Assembly: GCA_963971225.1 (NCBI GenBank) | Contig: OZ020270.1 | Location: 13,193,817 to 13,257,816 of the forward strand | Length of the DNA stretch: 64,000 bases | Direction of reading: 5' to 3' | Source of the DNA: Melieria omissa | Taxonomy: Eukaryota > Arthropoda > Insecta > Diptera > Ulidiidae | Part shown: piece after piece, positions 1 to 12,086 of the stretch | Position numbering within the stretch: position 1 is the stretch's first letter | How the letters are laid out: each line of letters begins with the position of its first letter | The notes under the pieces: model-generated | Told to the model about the DNA's origin: nothing | What the model saw: the letters and a program-made list of their open reading frames with translations, nothing else | Database searches by the model: none | Position numbers and translations under genes: made by a program

Positions 1-23
1 ATTCCATTCTAGTTGAAACGCCT

Positions 24-428
24 AATACCCGTGACAGACATGTAGTACAAAAATCCTGCTAGTACAAAAAACCAATGTCTGTCACTGGTTTTTTCAACTT
101 TTGTTCGAAAGCAACTGAATTTTTGTACTACAATTATAGTACAAAAATCCAGTAGAATACCACGAACAGGAATGGGATTTTTCAGTTTACTACAAAGGGA
201 ACTGACTGGAATCGAAACGGAACATACAGTAAGCTTAAAGCGCTTTAAGCTCTTAAAGCTCTTCGGTGTCAACCTCACTGCAGGAATAGACAATGAACAG
301 AAAAAATATTTCCGTTATTTTTTAATTTGTTTTCGCCGCTCTCAAAATGTACTACGTAGTACAAAAACCAAGTGTGTTTGTAGTATTCTTCGTAGTACAA
401 AAATCCAATGTCTGTCAGGAGTATAAGT
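24..428. repeat. MITE-like inverted-repeat sequence (unit A)
   Basis: The segment begins with ACCCGTGACAGACAT and ends with ATGTCTGTCAGGAGTAT, which are approximate inverted repeats. Motifs of the form GTAGTACAAAAATCC recur inside, near 45, 136, 350 and 390, in both orientations. There is no coding capacity and no clear TSD, so the superfamily is not assigned. A second copy lies at about 5728-6132. Confidence 0.4.
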
Positions 429-539
429 TATGCAAGTTGTAAATTAAAAGATGCCTTGGAACCGCGTCAAATGCTGCCTTAAAGCACAGTGAAACGAAAA
501 GGCACTCTGTGCTGTGCATGAACGCTTTTGCAAGCATTC

Positions 540-885
540 TTTTAGGCATGCACTGTGAAGTACGGCGAACTGGTATACTTCGCTTGGTATAGTCCGATAT
601 GGCAAGGTTCGCGAGAAATGGGCTGTGCGAGAATGGTCGAGCATTTTCCAATTAGAAGTTGCAAGAAACTTCGGCGCGATAAGAAAACTGGTATAAAAGC
701 AGTAGTGTGCAGCGCAGTGAGTCGAGTCTGTGTTGAGCAAGCAATGGGGAAACATGCAATAGTAGTAGTGTAAAGTAGAACAAGTGTAAATTTGTAAATA
801 AAGCGATTGTTAGTTTTGACTACGTTGCGCTGGATAACTGAAGTTGTTTTATTTTCAAATACAATCAAAACGAACCGTCGATAAC
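540..885 (+). mobile_element. LTR-like fragment of an unidentified element (unit A)
   Basis: A TATA box (TATAAAAG) at about 694 is followed by a likely transcription start, an AATAAA signal near 798 and a U5-like region. A diverged copy of the part downstream of the presumed start recurs at 5495-5660, as expected for the R-U5 part of an LTR. No internal region of this element is recognisable, so its family is unknown. Confidence 0.4.
692..699 (+). promoter_or_regulatory. TATA box of LTR-like fragment
   Basis: GGTATAAAAGCAG sits about 30 bases upstream of the point where the partial copy at 5495 begins. That supports a start of transcription near 722. The same box occurs at about 6396 in unit B. 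Confidence 0.4.
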
Positions 886-1700
886 GAACTGTGGAATTTC
901 ATAACAACAGAATAAACAGTAATACAGAACGCGCATCTCATACAAATTCAAAAATGTTAAGGGGTCGTAATGTTACGACTACTGTTAATTTAACTTTATG
1001 TCCTCTGCTATTAACATTACAAACAGAACTAGACAGCTTTCGTTTCTGTTATTTCACAGAACAAACAGCACAGAGATAAGAAGAAAGTAATGATCACCTG
1101 AGGCTCCGCGAAGCATTGAAGGGAAAATAGCGTCGGCTGTGGTTGCTGTTGTTGTCGGCAAAAAAACGAAGTGCCACTTGCTTCTTACATATATGGTGAG
1201 AAGAGCAATAAGCTATGATTGTTGTTATTGTTGCCGGCTAGGAAATGAAACATTGAATTCGATTTTCGATTCAATTATTTTTGCTTTGTGGTTCATTCTG
1301 CGTGCAGCGCAGTGCGTACGTACGCTGTCGGTAGTAATTTTACGACGGAGTATAGCGTGCAAAAATATATGAAAACGAATGTCAAAAGGGGGTAACTTAT
1401 CGACTTAAAAAGTCGCTACGGCTTAATTTTTAACATTGCAGGTTCTATAATCGCGACAGTTTACGAAAAACGGGGTTCTATTTTCGCGACTTTTATCTGT
1501 TTTTTTTTATTAATTTTATTACAATGTCTATAACCAAAAATGGGAAATCCCCGTCTTTTGGTATTTTAACCTTTTTGTATTGTTAAGCTGACAACAGCAC
1601 TATATTAATTACGTGATTCACCTGTTATTTCAAAAAATAATTTGCTAAAAAAGCAACCCAAAACTCCAATTTCTTTAACATTGTTTAAAATGTAAATATA
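886..1700. other. Noncoding flank of the gypsy LTR
   Basis: No protein homology is visible. Bases 905-945 weakly match the 147-bp repeat seen at 31865 and 46835 (shared core ACGCGCATCTCATACAA). Near 1440-1495 the motif GGTTCTA...TCGCGAC occurs twice, and related TCGCGA-rich sequence flanks the inverted copy's LTR at 12440-12530. Short ORFs here look spurious. Confidence 0.4.
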
Positions 1701-1974
1701 AGTTAAGGTAACAGCTTGCAAAAGCTTCGGCAGCGACGCGGGTTGTTGACACCACACGCGCAGCCACCTAGTTGCTGACGCTGCTTCTGCAATTGGGAAC
1801 ATAAACGCAGAATGCAGAAGCAAGCAAAACGTGACCTTTCGGTCAGTGGCTCAGTCGTAATAATACAATTATTTGTCAAGTTAGTCTTAAGACAGTTTTC
1901 AATGAATAAAGTCATCGGCGGACACAAGTCCGCCTTATTTTTAAAAACGATAATTTCAAAGTGAAAACTTAACT
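1701..1974 (+). mobile_element. Gypsy-1 LTR, unit A (5' LTR)
   Basis: This 274-bp LTR starts AGTTAAGGTAAC and ends GAAAACTTAACT, giving the AGT...ACT termini usual in the gypsy/17.6 group. It is preceded by TATA, the kind of 4-bp target these elements use. An ATGAATAAAG polyadenylation signal lies near 1901. The primer-binding site follows directly. The reverse complement of the LTR is found at 12592-12876, which fixes both ends. Confidence 0.85.
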
Positions 1975-1992
1975 GGCGCCCGAGCAGGGACC
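1974..1992 (+). promoter_or_regulatory. Primer-binding site (tRNA-Lys type)
   Basis: TGGCGCCCGAGCAGGGACC begins at the last base of the LTR. TGGCGCCC complements the 3' end of tRNA-Lys, the primer class used by many gypsy-group elements. Confidence 0.75.
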
Positions 1993-2805
1993 AGTGTAAG
2001 TCCGCGAGTGCTACATTGTGATTGGCCAGACGCCTGTACAACAGCTGCCGTGCCCACAGGAGACCGTGGCATCTGGATTCCGATAGGAAAAGAACGCACT
2101 CCTTCACTCTTGCGGAGAGGGGTGCCCCAGTAGGAAACAAAAAGGAACAACATCCCGTCGCCAGGAGGAGATAGGAGTAAGACTAGGTTAAGTGAAATAA
2201 TCAAAAAAAAAAAAAAGGAAATAAATAAAATTAAGAAACGTATTTTAAGATTTATAAACTAATTTTGTGAACTATAACTACTGGCTCGTACAGCCAATAA
2301 ACAAATACAATAGAAAGCTGCGATTCACCACCTCCGGGGGGACCCTCCAGCTTTATAAACATAAAATTCTCTGCGATTCCTACGGGACCATCCAGAAGAA
2401 TAATAAAAAGTAAGAAAACAAAATAAAAATTTAGTAATAAGAGACAATTTTGGTTAATAATAATTAATTAATAATTGATTGGCAGGACAGCCCGCTTACG
2501 CGAGACTAAGGCCTAGCTTCCCGCAACCACCCGTGTTGTGCGTGTGAATTTCGTACGCGGGTGGAAGGGACCTACAGTTTTATGCCGGCTCCGAACGGCA
2601 GGTTCGGAGCTTTTTCATAAGCAATTTTTACTCTCAGAGGTTTGCCATTTCCAGCTGAGAGGACAGCCACCGAAACAGAAAACGAGTTTCCCGTTATTTT
2701 TTTAGGTGTTACTACATGCAGAATTCGAACCTGAATTTGGTTAATACTAATAATAAAACAGAAATAAATAAAAATTAAAAAAATTAAAATTAAACGCGGA
2801 AAAAA
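1993..2805 (+). other. Gypsy-1 leader, unit A
   Basis: This is the untranslated leader between the primer-binding site and the gag start. It is A-rich, with a poly(A) run near 2205 and a hairpin-prone stretch near 2583-2612 (CTCCGAACGGCAGGTTCGGAG). No ORF looks genuine. Confidence 0.6.
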
Positions 2806-4195
2806 ATGATCCGCCCTAGTATCCTCACTAACCCCGCTGCAAATCCTAATGCAAATCCTAATCCGAGTCCCAGCAATACCCCACAGACGAACGCCACTCC
2901 AGAATTGGAAACACTAATCGCTTCAATCGTTGGCCGAGTGCTAAAAAATGAGGGTCGACAATATTTTCAGGCAATCCTACACCCGAACTCTGACTTAAAT
3001 AACGCAACGGACGAAACCATAAACCCCGAATATAGAGGACAGTTGTCAGGTTTAGACAAGATACCGGACATAGTCCGAAGCCTAAGGGAGTTCAGTGGGA
3101 ATCCAGGTGAATTTAGTTCCTGGAAAAAAAGCGTGGATCGGGTACTAAAAATTTATGAGTCAGAAAAAGGAACACCAAGGTACTTTGGCATACTTTCGGT
3201 GGTTCGCAACAAAATAATTGGCAACGCAGACATTGCCTTAGAATCGTACAACACACCGTTAGAGTGGAGAGCAATCTCCCGATGCTTAACGTTACACTAC
3301 GCGGACAAAAGGGACATAACAACACTTGAATGCCAGTTAACATCCATAGTACAGGGTAATGGTACAATCCAGGAGTTCTACCAGAGCGTATACACGCATC
3401 TGTCTCTCATTTTGAATAAACTCTCGAGTTTGGAAATGAGCCAAGAATCCCTCAATTTACTGGTGCAAACCTACAGACACAAAGCACTGGATACCTTCAT
3501 AAGAGGTCTAAAAGGCGATCTTCCTAGACCCTTGGGAATGAAAGAACCTGAGGACCTACCTCAAGCACTTCATTTGTGCGCCTCCAACTACCAAGGTGCT
3601 GTGCGCAGATCGAATAACCACAATCCACCACCGTTACCACCACGAAACCCAAATTTCGGACATCAACCATTTTATCCGCAATTAGCATACATCCCCAAAC
3701 CACAGATGCCTTCGCAAACTCACATGCCACTTCAATTTCAACGACCTCAACCTCCTCTTCAAAACTACCGCAATCTTTAACCATATAGACCACCATTTCA
3801 ACCTCCACTTCCACGTCCAGAAGCAATGGATGTCGACCGTTCCTTGCAATCAAGAGCAATCAACTACATGAACAGGCCGCCCCTCAACAGACCAATTGGG
3901 AAAATACCATCAAATTTCTCCCAGCAAGTGCCCCTGAAGCAACAACGAAACTTCCACATTGAAGCAGGCGTTCAACCGTACCAACAATATCAACAAGACT
4001 CGTATTACCAACAGGACCAACAGGCTCCATACTATCAACAGGACCAAGAATACCAGCAAGAGCAACAAGATTGGGCTCCTACTACACAGGAATATGAAGC
4101 AGCGATGGCTACGGAAGAAGATGGACAATCAGCTCAGGATTACGCCGAAAGAAACTCATCATATGATACGATCATATCGATATTCATTTTTTAGA
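2806..4195 (+). pseudogene. gag: Gypsy-1 gag, unit A, interrupted by an in-frame stop
   Basis: This encodes an errantivirus-type Gag, the particle-forming protein of the element. The N-terminal part (2806-3777, 324 aa) has a Pro/Asn-rich start followed by the helical capsid-like region typical of gypsy/17.6-group Gag. A TAA at 3778-3780 interrupts the frame. The same frame continues to 4195 with a Gln/Tyr-rich tail (repeated YQQDQ motifs) and no zinc knuckle, as is usual in this group. All three copies in the window carry the stop. The last 240 bases overlap pol, which lies in the +1 frame. The initiator ATG follows an A-rich leader. Confidence 0.75.
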
Positions 4196-5480
4196 ATGAA
4201 CCGTTCTTCGTTGCCGTATGTGGAATGTAAAACGAAGAACGGGAAGATTCTTAAAATGCTCATCGATACCGGATCGAGCAAAATTATATCCAACCCTGTC
4301 ACGTTTTTAAACAAATACCCAATGACCAACCATTCTTTGCAAATTCTATAGCTGGACAAATACAAATCACTCACCATACAATTATAAATTTATTCGACAA
4401 AAACGACACTAAATTAAAATTCTTTCTGCTTCCTACTCTAAAATCGTTTGACGCCATAATAGGAAACGATAGTCTTAAGGAGCTTCGCGCCATAATAAAC
4501 ATCTTTGATGACACCCTTGCATTTAGCAATGGCATCAAAATCAAAATTAGACAGCAACCTTCTCCATCAGTCAACAAAATCGACATTAGGACCGACCATA
4601 TGACAGAAACACAAAAGCAACATATAAATCACCTCACAAACAAATATCCTCAGCTTTTTGCTGAACCAGACGAAAAACTTACTTACACCACGACTGTAGT
4701 AGGGGAAATTAGAACTTCTTCAGATAGCCCAGTTTACACCAAATACTATCCTTACCCCCTAGCAATGAGAGACTTCGTGACAAAAGAAATAGAAAATTTA
4801 CTAAAGGATGGCATTATAAGACCATCCCGCTCTCCCTACAACTCACCCGTGTGGGTCGTACCAAAGAAATTAGATGCATCCGGACAAAAAAAATACAGAC
4901 TGGTAATCGACTACAGGAAACTAAACACATTAAAAATAGCGGACAGATACCCTATCCCGGAAATCAACGAGGTAATCTCGCAATTAGGAAACAACACATA
5001 TTTCTCCGTCCTCGACTTGAAGAGCGGCTTCCACCAGATTCCCTTGAAAGAATCTGATATTGAGAAGACGGCTTTTTCGATCAATAACGGGAAATATGAA
5101 TTCACCCGACTCCCGTTCGGTTTAAAGAATGCGCCTGCTATATTTCAACGAGCACTGGACGACATACTGAAAGAACACATAGGGAAAATCTGCTACGTGT
5201 ACATAGACGATATAATAGTTTTCGGCAAGGACGAACAAAACCACCTTCAAAACGTTGAACAAATCTTCCACACGCTAGAAAAAGCAAACATGAAAGTCCA
5301 ACTGGACAAATGCGAATTTTTCCGTAAAGAAGTCGAATTCCTAGGTTTTATCATATCACCCACAGGCATAAAAACAAATCCCGCTAAAGTAAAGGCAATT
5401 CAAGAGTTTCCATGCCCGAAAACATTGAAGGATCTGCGGTCCTTCCTTGGCCTATCGGGATACTACCGACGCTTCATCAG
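3959..5480 (+). pseudogene. pol: Gypsy-1 pol, unit A: protease and truncated RT
   Basis: The protease active site LIDTGSSK is visible at about 4258-4281. The frame then breaks: this copy has one A fewer than the inverted copy (AAAATTA against AAAAATTA), giving a premature end at 4351. Downstream, 4600-5480 encodes the fingers and palm of a gypsy-type reverse transcriptase, with LPFGLKNAP and the catalytic YIDD. The coding sequence ends abruptly at 5480 after FLGLSGYYRRFIR, where unrelated LTR-like sequence is joined. The rest of RT, RNase H, integrase and env are absent from this unit. Confidence 0.85.
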
Positions 5481-5704
5481 GAAGGGGTCGTCAAGGGGTC
5501 GTGTCTGTGTTGAGCAAGCAATGGGGAAACATGCAATAGTAGTGTAAAGTAGAATAAGTGCCAATTTGTAAATAAAGCGATCGTTAGTTTTGACTACGTT
5601 GCGCTGGATAACTGAAGTTGTTTTATTCTCGAAACCAATCCAAACGAACCTGTGAAGTAATTTTCGTAACAATATGTTCTCGATGAAATACTAGATTCCA
5701 TAGA
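5481..5704 (+). other. Duplication junction with an R-U5 LTR fragment
   Basis: Directly after the truncated RT comes AAGGGGTCGTCAAGGGGTCG, then about 165 bases matching the LTR-like fragment at 728-885 with visible divergence. The match starts almost exactly at the inferred transcription start of that LTR. About 45 further bases lead into unit B. This segment is absent at the equivalent position of unit B, where RT continues. Confidence 0.6.
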
Positions 5705-7404
5705 ATTCCATTCTAGTTGAAACGCCTAATACCCGTGACAGACATGTAGTACAAAAATCCTGCTAGTACAAAAAACCAATGTCTGTCACTGGTTTTTTCA
5801 ACTTTTGTTCGAAAGCAACTGAATTTTTGTACTACAATTATAGTACAAAAATCCAGTAGAATACCACGAACAGGAATGGGATTTTTCAGTTTACTACAAA
5901 GGGAACTGACTGGAATCGAAACGGAACATACAGTAAGCTTAAAGCGCTTTAAGCTCTTAAAGCTCTTCGGTGTCAACCTCACTGCAGGAATAGACAATGA
6001 ACAGAAAAAATATTTCCGTTATTTTTTAATTTGTTTTCGCCGCTCTCAAAATGTACTACGTAGTACAAAAACCAAGTGTGTTTGTAGTATTCTTCGTAGT
6101 ACAAAAATCCAATGTCTGTCAGGAGTATAAGTTATGCAAGTTGTAAATTAAAAGATGCCTTGGAACCGCGTCAAATGCTGCCTTAAAGCACAGTGAAACG
6201 AAAAGGCACTCTGTGCTGTGCATGAACGCTTTTGCAAGCATTCTTTTAGGCATGCACTGTGAAGTACGGCGAACTGGTATACTTCGCTTGGTATAGTCCG
6301 ATATGGCAAGGTTCGCGAGAAATGGGCTGTGCGAGAATGGTCGAGCATTTTCCAATTAGAAGTTGCAAGAAACTTCGGCGCGATAAGAAAACTGGTATAA
6401 AAGCAGTAGTGTGCAGCGCAGTGAGTCGAGTCTGTGTTGAGCAAGCAATGGGGAAACATGCAATAGTAGTAGTGTAAAGTAGAACAAGTGTAAATTTGTA
6501 AATAAAGCGATTGTTAGTTTTGACTACGTTGCGCTGGATAACTGAAGTTGTTTTATTTTCAAATACAATCAAAACGAACCGTCGATAACGAACTGTGGAA
6601 TTTCATAACAACAGAATAAACAGTAATACAGAACGCGCATCTCATACAAATTCAAAAATGTTAAGGGGTCGTAATGTTACGACTACTGTTAATTTAACTT
6701 TATGTCCTCTGCTATTAACATTACAAACAGAACTAGACAGCTTTCGTTTCTGTTATTTCACAGAACAAACAGCACAGAGATAAGAAGAAAGTAAAGATCA
6801 CCTGAGGCTCCGCGAAGCATTGAAGGGAAAATAGCGTCGGCTGTGGTTGCTGTTGTTGTCGGCAAAAAAACGAAGTGCCACTTGCTTCTTACATATATGG
6901 TGAGAAGAGCAATAAGCTATGATTGTTGTTATTGTTGCCGGCTAGGAAATGAAACATTGAATTCGATTTTCGATTCAATTATTTTTGCTTTGTGGTTCAT
7001 TCTGCGTGCAGCGCAGTGCGTACGTACGCTGTCGGTAGTAATTTTACGACGGAGTATAGCGTGCAAAAATATATGAAAACGAATGTCAAAAGGGGGTAAC
7101 TTATCGACTTAAAAAGTCGCTACGGCTTAATTTTTAACATTGCAGGTTCTATAATCGCGACAGTTTACGAAAAACGGGGTTCTATTTTCGCGACTTTTAT
7201 CTGTTTTTTTTTATTAATTTTATTACAATGTCTATAACCAAAAATGGGAAATCCCCGTCTTTTGGTATTTTAACCTTTTTGTATTGTTAAGCTGACAACA
7301 GCACTATATTAATCACGTGATTCACCTGTTATTTCAAAAAATAATTTGCTAAAAAAGCAACCCAAAACTCCAATTTCTTTAACATTGTTTAAAATGTAAA
7401 TATA

Positions 7405-7678
7405 AGTTAAGGTAACAGCTTGCAAAAGCTTCGGCAGCGACGCGGGTTGTTGACACCACACGCGCAGCCACCTAGTTGCTGACGCTGCTTCTGCAATTGG
7501 GAACATAAACGCAGAATGCAGAAGCAAGCAAAACGTGACCTTTCGGTCAGTGGCTCAGTCGTAATAATACAATTATTTGTCAAGTTAGTCTTAAGACAGT
7601 TTTCAATGAATAAAGTCATCGGCGGACACAAGTCCGCCTTATTTTTAAAAACGATAATTTCAAAGTGAAAACTTAACT
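7405..7678 (+). mobile_element. Gypsy-1 LTR, unit B (5' LTR)
   Basis: Same 274-bp LTR as at 1701, with AGT...ACT ends and the same TATA flank. The identical flank shows it was copied with its surroundings and did not insert independently. Confidence 0.85.
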
Positions 7679-7696
7679 GGCGCCCGAGCAGGGACC
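7678..7696 (+). promoter_or_regulatory. Primer-binding site (tRNA-Lys type), unit B
   Basis: TGGCGCCCGAGCAGGGACC directly abuts the LTR, as in unit A. Confidence 0.75.
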
Positions 7697-8508
7697 AGTG
7701 TAAGTCCGCGAGTGCTACATTGTGATTGGCCAGACGCCTGTACAACAGCTGCCGTGCCCACAGGAGACCGTGGCATCTGGATTCCGATAGGAAAAGAACG
7801 CACTCCTTCACTCTTGCGGAGAGGGGTGCCCCAGTAGGAAACAAAAAGGAACAACATCCCGTCGCCAGGAGGAGATAGGAGTAAGACTAGGTTAAGTGAA
7901 ATAATCAAAAAAAAAAAAAGGAAATAAATAAAATTAAGAAACGTATTTTAAGATTTATAAACTAATTTTGTGAACTATAACTACTGGCTCGTACAGCCAA
8001 TAAACAAATACAATAGAAAGCTGCGATTCACCACCTCCGGGGGGACCCTCCAGCTTTATAAACATAAAATTCTCTGCGATTCCTACGGGACCATCCAGAA
8101 GAATAATAAAAAGTAAGAAAACAAAATAAAAATTTAGTAATAAGAGACAATTTTGGTTAATAATAATTAATTAATAATTGATTGGCAGGACAGCCCGCTT
8201 ACGCGAGACTAAGCCCTAGCTTCCCGCAACCACCCGTGTTGTTCGTGTGAATTTCGTACGCGGGTGGAAGGGACCTACAGTTTTATGCCGGCTCCGAACG
8301 GCAGGTTCGGAGCTTTTTCATAAGCAATTTTTACTCTCAGAGGTTTGCCATTTCCAGCTGAGAGGACAGCCACCGAAACAGAAAACGAGTTTCCCGTTAT
8401 TTTTTTAGGTGTTACTACATGCAGAATTCGAACCTGAATTTGGTTAATACTAATAATAAAACAGAAATAAATAAAAATTAAAAAAATTAAAATTAAACGC
8501 GGAAAAAA
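7697..8508 (+). other. Gypsy-1 leader, unit B
   Basis: Untranslated leader matching 1993-2805. It differs by one A in the poly(A) run and by two substitutions near 8215 and 8242. No gene is seen. Confidence 0.6.
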
Positions 8509-9898
8509 ATGATCCGCCCTAGTATCCTCACTAACCCCGCTGCAAATCCTAATGCAAATCCTAATCCGAGTCCCAGCAATACCCCACAGACGAACGCCAC
8601 TCCAGAATTGGAAACACTAATCGCTTCAATCGTTGGCCGAGTGCTAAAAAATGAGGGTCGACAATATTTTCAGGCAATCCTACACCCGAACTCTGACTTA
8701 AATAACGCAACGGACGAAACCATAAACCCCGAATATAGAGGACAGTTGTCAGGTTTAGACAAGATACCGGACATAGTCCGAAGCCTAAGGGAGTTCAGTG
8801 GGAATCCAGGTGAATTTAGTTCCTGGAAAAAAAGCGTGGATCGGGTACTAAAAATTTATGAGTCAGAAAAAGGAACACCAAGGTACTTTGGCATACTTTC
8901 GGTGGTTCGCAACAAAATAATTGGCAACGCAGACATTGCCTTAGAATCGTACAACACACCGTTAGAGTGGAGAGCAATCTCCCGATGCTTAACGTTACAC
9001 TACGCGGACAAAAGGGACATAACAACACTTGAATGCCAGTTAACATCCATAGTACAGGGTAATGGTACAATCCAGGAGTTCTACCAGAGCGTATACACGC
9101 ATCTGTCTCTCATTTTGAATAAACTCTCGAGTTTGGAAATGAGCCAAGAATCCCTCAATTTACTGGTGCAAACCTACAGACACAAAGCACTGGATACCTT
9201 CATAAGAGGTCTAAAAGGCGATCTTCCTAGACCCTTGGGAATGAAAGAACCTGAGGACCTACCTCAAGCACTTCATTTGTGCGCCTCCAACTACCAAGGT
9301 GCTGTGCGCAGATCGAATAACCACAATCCACCACCGTTACCACCACGAAACCCAAATTTCGGACATCAACCATTTTATCCGCAATTAGCATACATCCCCA
9401 AACCACAGATGCCTTCGCAAACTCACATGCCACTTCAATTTCAACGACCTCAACCTCCTCTTCAAAACTACCGCAATCTTTAACCATATAGACCACCATT
9501 TCAACCTCCACTTCCACGTCCAGAACCAATGGATGTCGACCGTTCCTTGCAATCAAGAGCAATCAACTACATGAACAGGCCGCCCCTCAACAGACCAATT
9601 GGGAAAATACCATCAAATTTCTCCCAGCAAGTGCCCCTGAAGCAACAACGAAACTTCCACATTGAAGCAGGCGTTCAACCGTACCAACAATATCAACAAG
9701 ACTCGTATTACCAACAGGACCAACAGGCTCCATACTATCAACAGGACCAAGAATACCAGCAAGAGCAACAAGATTGGGCTCCTACTACACAGGAATATGA
9801 AGCAGCGATGGCTACGGAAGAAGATGGACAATCAGCTCAGGATTACGCCGAAAGAAACTCATCATATGATACGATCATATCGATATTCATTTTTTAGA
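8509..9898 (+). pseudogene. gag: Gypsy-1 gag, unit B, interrupted by an in-frame stop
   Basis: Same structure as the unit A gag. The capsid-like part runs 8509-9480, with a TAA at 9481-9483, and the Gln/Tyr-rich tail continues in the same frame to 9898. The predicted 324-aa N-terminal part is identical to unit A. The tail overlaps pol, which lies in the +1 frame. Confidence 0.75.
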
Positions 9899-11769
9899 AT
9901 GAACCGTTCTTCGTTGCCGTATGTGGAATGTAAAACGAAGAACGGGAAGATTCTTAAAATGCTCATCGATACCGGATCGAGCAAAATTATATCCAACCCT
10001 GTCACGTTTTTAAACAAATACCCAATGACCAACCATTCTTTGCAAATTCTATAGCTGGACAAATACAAATCACTCACCATACAATTATAAATTTATTCGA
10101 CAAAAACGACACTAAATTAAAATTCTTTCTGCTTCCTACTCTAAAATCGTTTGACGCCATAATAGGAAACGATAGTCTTAAGGAGCTTCGCGCCATAATA
10201 AACATCTTTGATGACACCCTTGCATTTAGCAATGGCATCAAAATCAAAATTAGACAGCAACCTTCTCCATCAGTCAACAAAATCGACATTAGGACCGACC
10301 ATATGACAGAAACACAAAAGCAACATATAAATCACCTCACAAACAAATATCCTCAGCTTTTTGCTGAACCAGACGAAAAACTTACTTACACCACGACTGT
10401 AGTAGGGGAAATTAGAACTTCTTCAGATAGCCCAGTTTACACCAAATACTATCCTTACCCCCTAGCAATGAGAGACTTCGTGACAAAAGAAATAGAAAAT
10501 TTACTAAAGGATGGCATTATAAGACCATCCCGCTCTCCCTACAACTCACCCGTGTGGGTCGTACCAAAGAAATTAGATGCATCCGGACAAAAAAAATACA
10601 GACTGGTAATCGACTACAGGAAACTAAACACATTAAAAATAGCGGACAGATACCCTATCCCGGAAATCAACGAGGTAATCTCGCAATTAGGAAACAACAC
10701 ATATTTCTCCGTCCTCGACTTGAAGAGCGGCTTCCACCAGATTCCCTTGAAAGAATCTGATATTGAGAAGACGGCTTTTTCGATCAATAACGGGAAATAT
10801 GAATTCACCCGACTCCCGTTCGGTTTAAAGAATGCGCCTGCTATATTTCAACGAGCACTGGACGACATACTGAAAGAACACATAGGGAAAATCTGCTACG
10901 TGTACATAGACGATATAATAGTTTTCGGCAAGGACGAACAAAACCACCTTCGAAACGTTGAACAAATCTTCCACACGCTAGAAAAAGCAAACATGAAAGT
11001 CCAACTGGACAAATGCGAATTTTTCCGTAAAGAAGTCGAATTCCTAGGTTTTATCATATCACCCACAGGCATAAAAACAAATCCCGCTAAAGTAAAGGCA
11101 ATTCAAGAGTTTCCATGCCCGAAAACATTGAAGGATCTGCGGTCCTTCCTTGGCCTATCGGGATACTACCGACGCTTCATCAGAGATTACGCAAAGTTAG
11201 CGAAACCTCTGACCTCGCTTTTGAGAGGGGAAGATGGACGCGTGTCCAAAAATGCCTCTAGCAAAAAGCAAGTTGTCTTTGATAAACATGCCCTAGACGC
11301 TTTCAATAAAATCAAATCCTCATTAATATCAATAGAAGTTGTGCTATCCTACCCAAATTTCAAACAAGAATTTCACCTTACCACCGACGCATCGAATTAT
11401 GCTCTAGGAGCTGTCCTCGAGCAAGCAGGCAAACCAATAACTTGTATATCTCGATCACTAAATAAAACAGCAGAAGGTTACGCCGCGAATGAAAAAGAAA
11501 TGCTGGCAATAATTTGGGCTCTCACCACACTAAGAAACTATTTATACGGATCAGCCAAAGTTGTAATTTTCACGGATCATCAACCACTCACCTTTGCGTT
11601 AAGTAACAAAAACCACAATGGCAAAATGAAGAGGTGGAAACGTATTCTCGAAGAATACAATTACGAAATGAAATACAAACCGGGAAAAACGAACGTCGTA
11701 GCAGACGCGCTCTCTAGACCCCCACAGACTGATCCCTGCAAGCAATTCGGTAGTCGACTACAAAAATAA
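9662..11769 (+). pseudogene. pol: Gypsy-1 pol, unit B: protease, RT, RNase H
   Basis: The protease (DTGSS at about 9970) carries the same one-base deletion as unit A, so the frame breaks after SSK. From 10303 to 11769 a 488-aa frame encodes a complete gypsy RT (LPFGLKNAP, YIDD) and RNase H (TTDASNYALGAV near residue 365, TDHQPL near 430), ending with the usual VVADALSRPP linker. The frame stops where an unclassified insertion begins, so integrase is missing. Unlike unit A, RT is full length. Confidence 0.85.
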
Positions 11770-12086
11770 CTCACTTCTAGTTAACTTTCATAACCTAACT
11801 ATAAGCTAACTACAAAGTAATGCAGACCTTCCCAAAAATCAATGCAACTTTTGCTTTTTGGCATATTTTAAAGAACAGTTAATTGCTATTTGTTCTTATG
11901 CGATTTTATGTCCCTAACTATAAGCTAACTATAAAGTAATGCAGAACCCACCAAAATTTAAGGCGTGCGTTTATGGCATAGGAATTTAAAAAACAGCTAA
12001 TTGTTGTTTTTTTTTGTTCTTTGGAATTTTATTTTACATATTTGTCATTTTCTTTCGTGCATTATGAAATCATAATCAGTGCTTGG
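11770..12086 (+). mobile_element. Left part of an unclassified insertion (partial)
   Basis: This is the 5' 317 bases of the insertion present in full at 18279-19340 on the other strand. It contains two near-repeats of TAACTATAAGCTAACTA followed by AAAGTAATGCAGA (near 11800 and 11920). Homology stops at 12086 (GTGCTTGG). Confidence 0.6.

Larger units (their letters stand above)
1..5704 (+). repeat. Tandem segmental duplication, unit A
   Basis: This 5.7-kb block recurs immediately downstream at 5705 with an offset of 5704 bases, falling to 5703 after a one-base difference in a poly(A) run near 2205. Only a handful of substitutions separate the copies, for example near 1094, 1613, 2513 and 3825. 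The block holds a MITE-like repeat, an LTR fragment of an unidentified element and a gypsy-type element from its LTR to the middle of RT. Both copies share the same gag stop and the same one-base protease deletion, so the segment was duplicated as a whole after those mutations arose. The left boundary lies outside the window. A repeat-induced assembly error is possible. Confidence 0.85.
5705..12086 (+). repeat. Tandem segmental duplication, unit B (extends further 3')
   Basis: Second copy of the 5.7-kb unit, nearly identical to unit A as far as 11183. It then continues with the rest of RT and RNase H and a fragment of an unclassified insertion. It ends at 12086, where homology to the inverted copy (19028) stops. 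Sub-elements shared with unit A are the MITE-like repeat (5728-6132), the LTR-like fragment (6244-6589, TATA box near 6396), the gypsy LTR, gag and pol. Confidence 0.85.

Noticed and set aside
2806..9898. Units A and B as two independent gypsy insertions
   Set aside because: They share flanks, the MITE, the LTR-like fragment and identical lesions, so segmental duplication is the simpler explanation.
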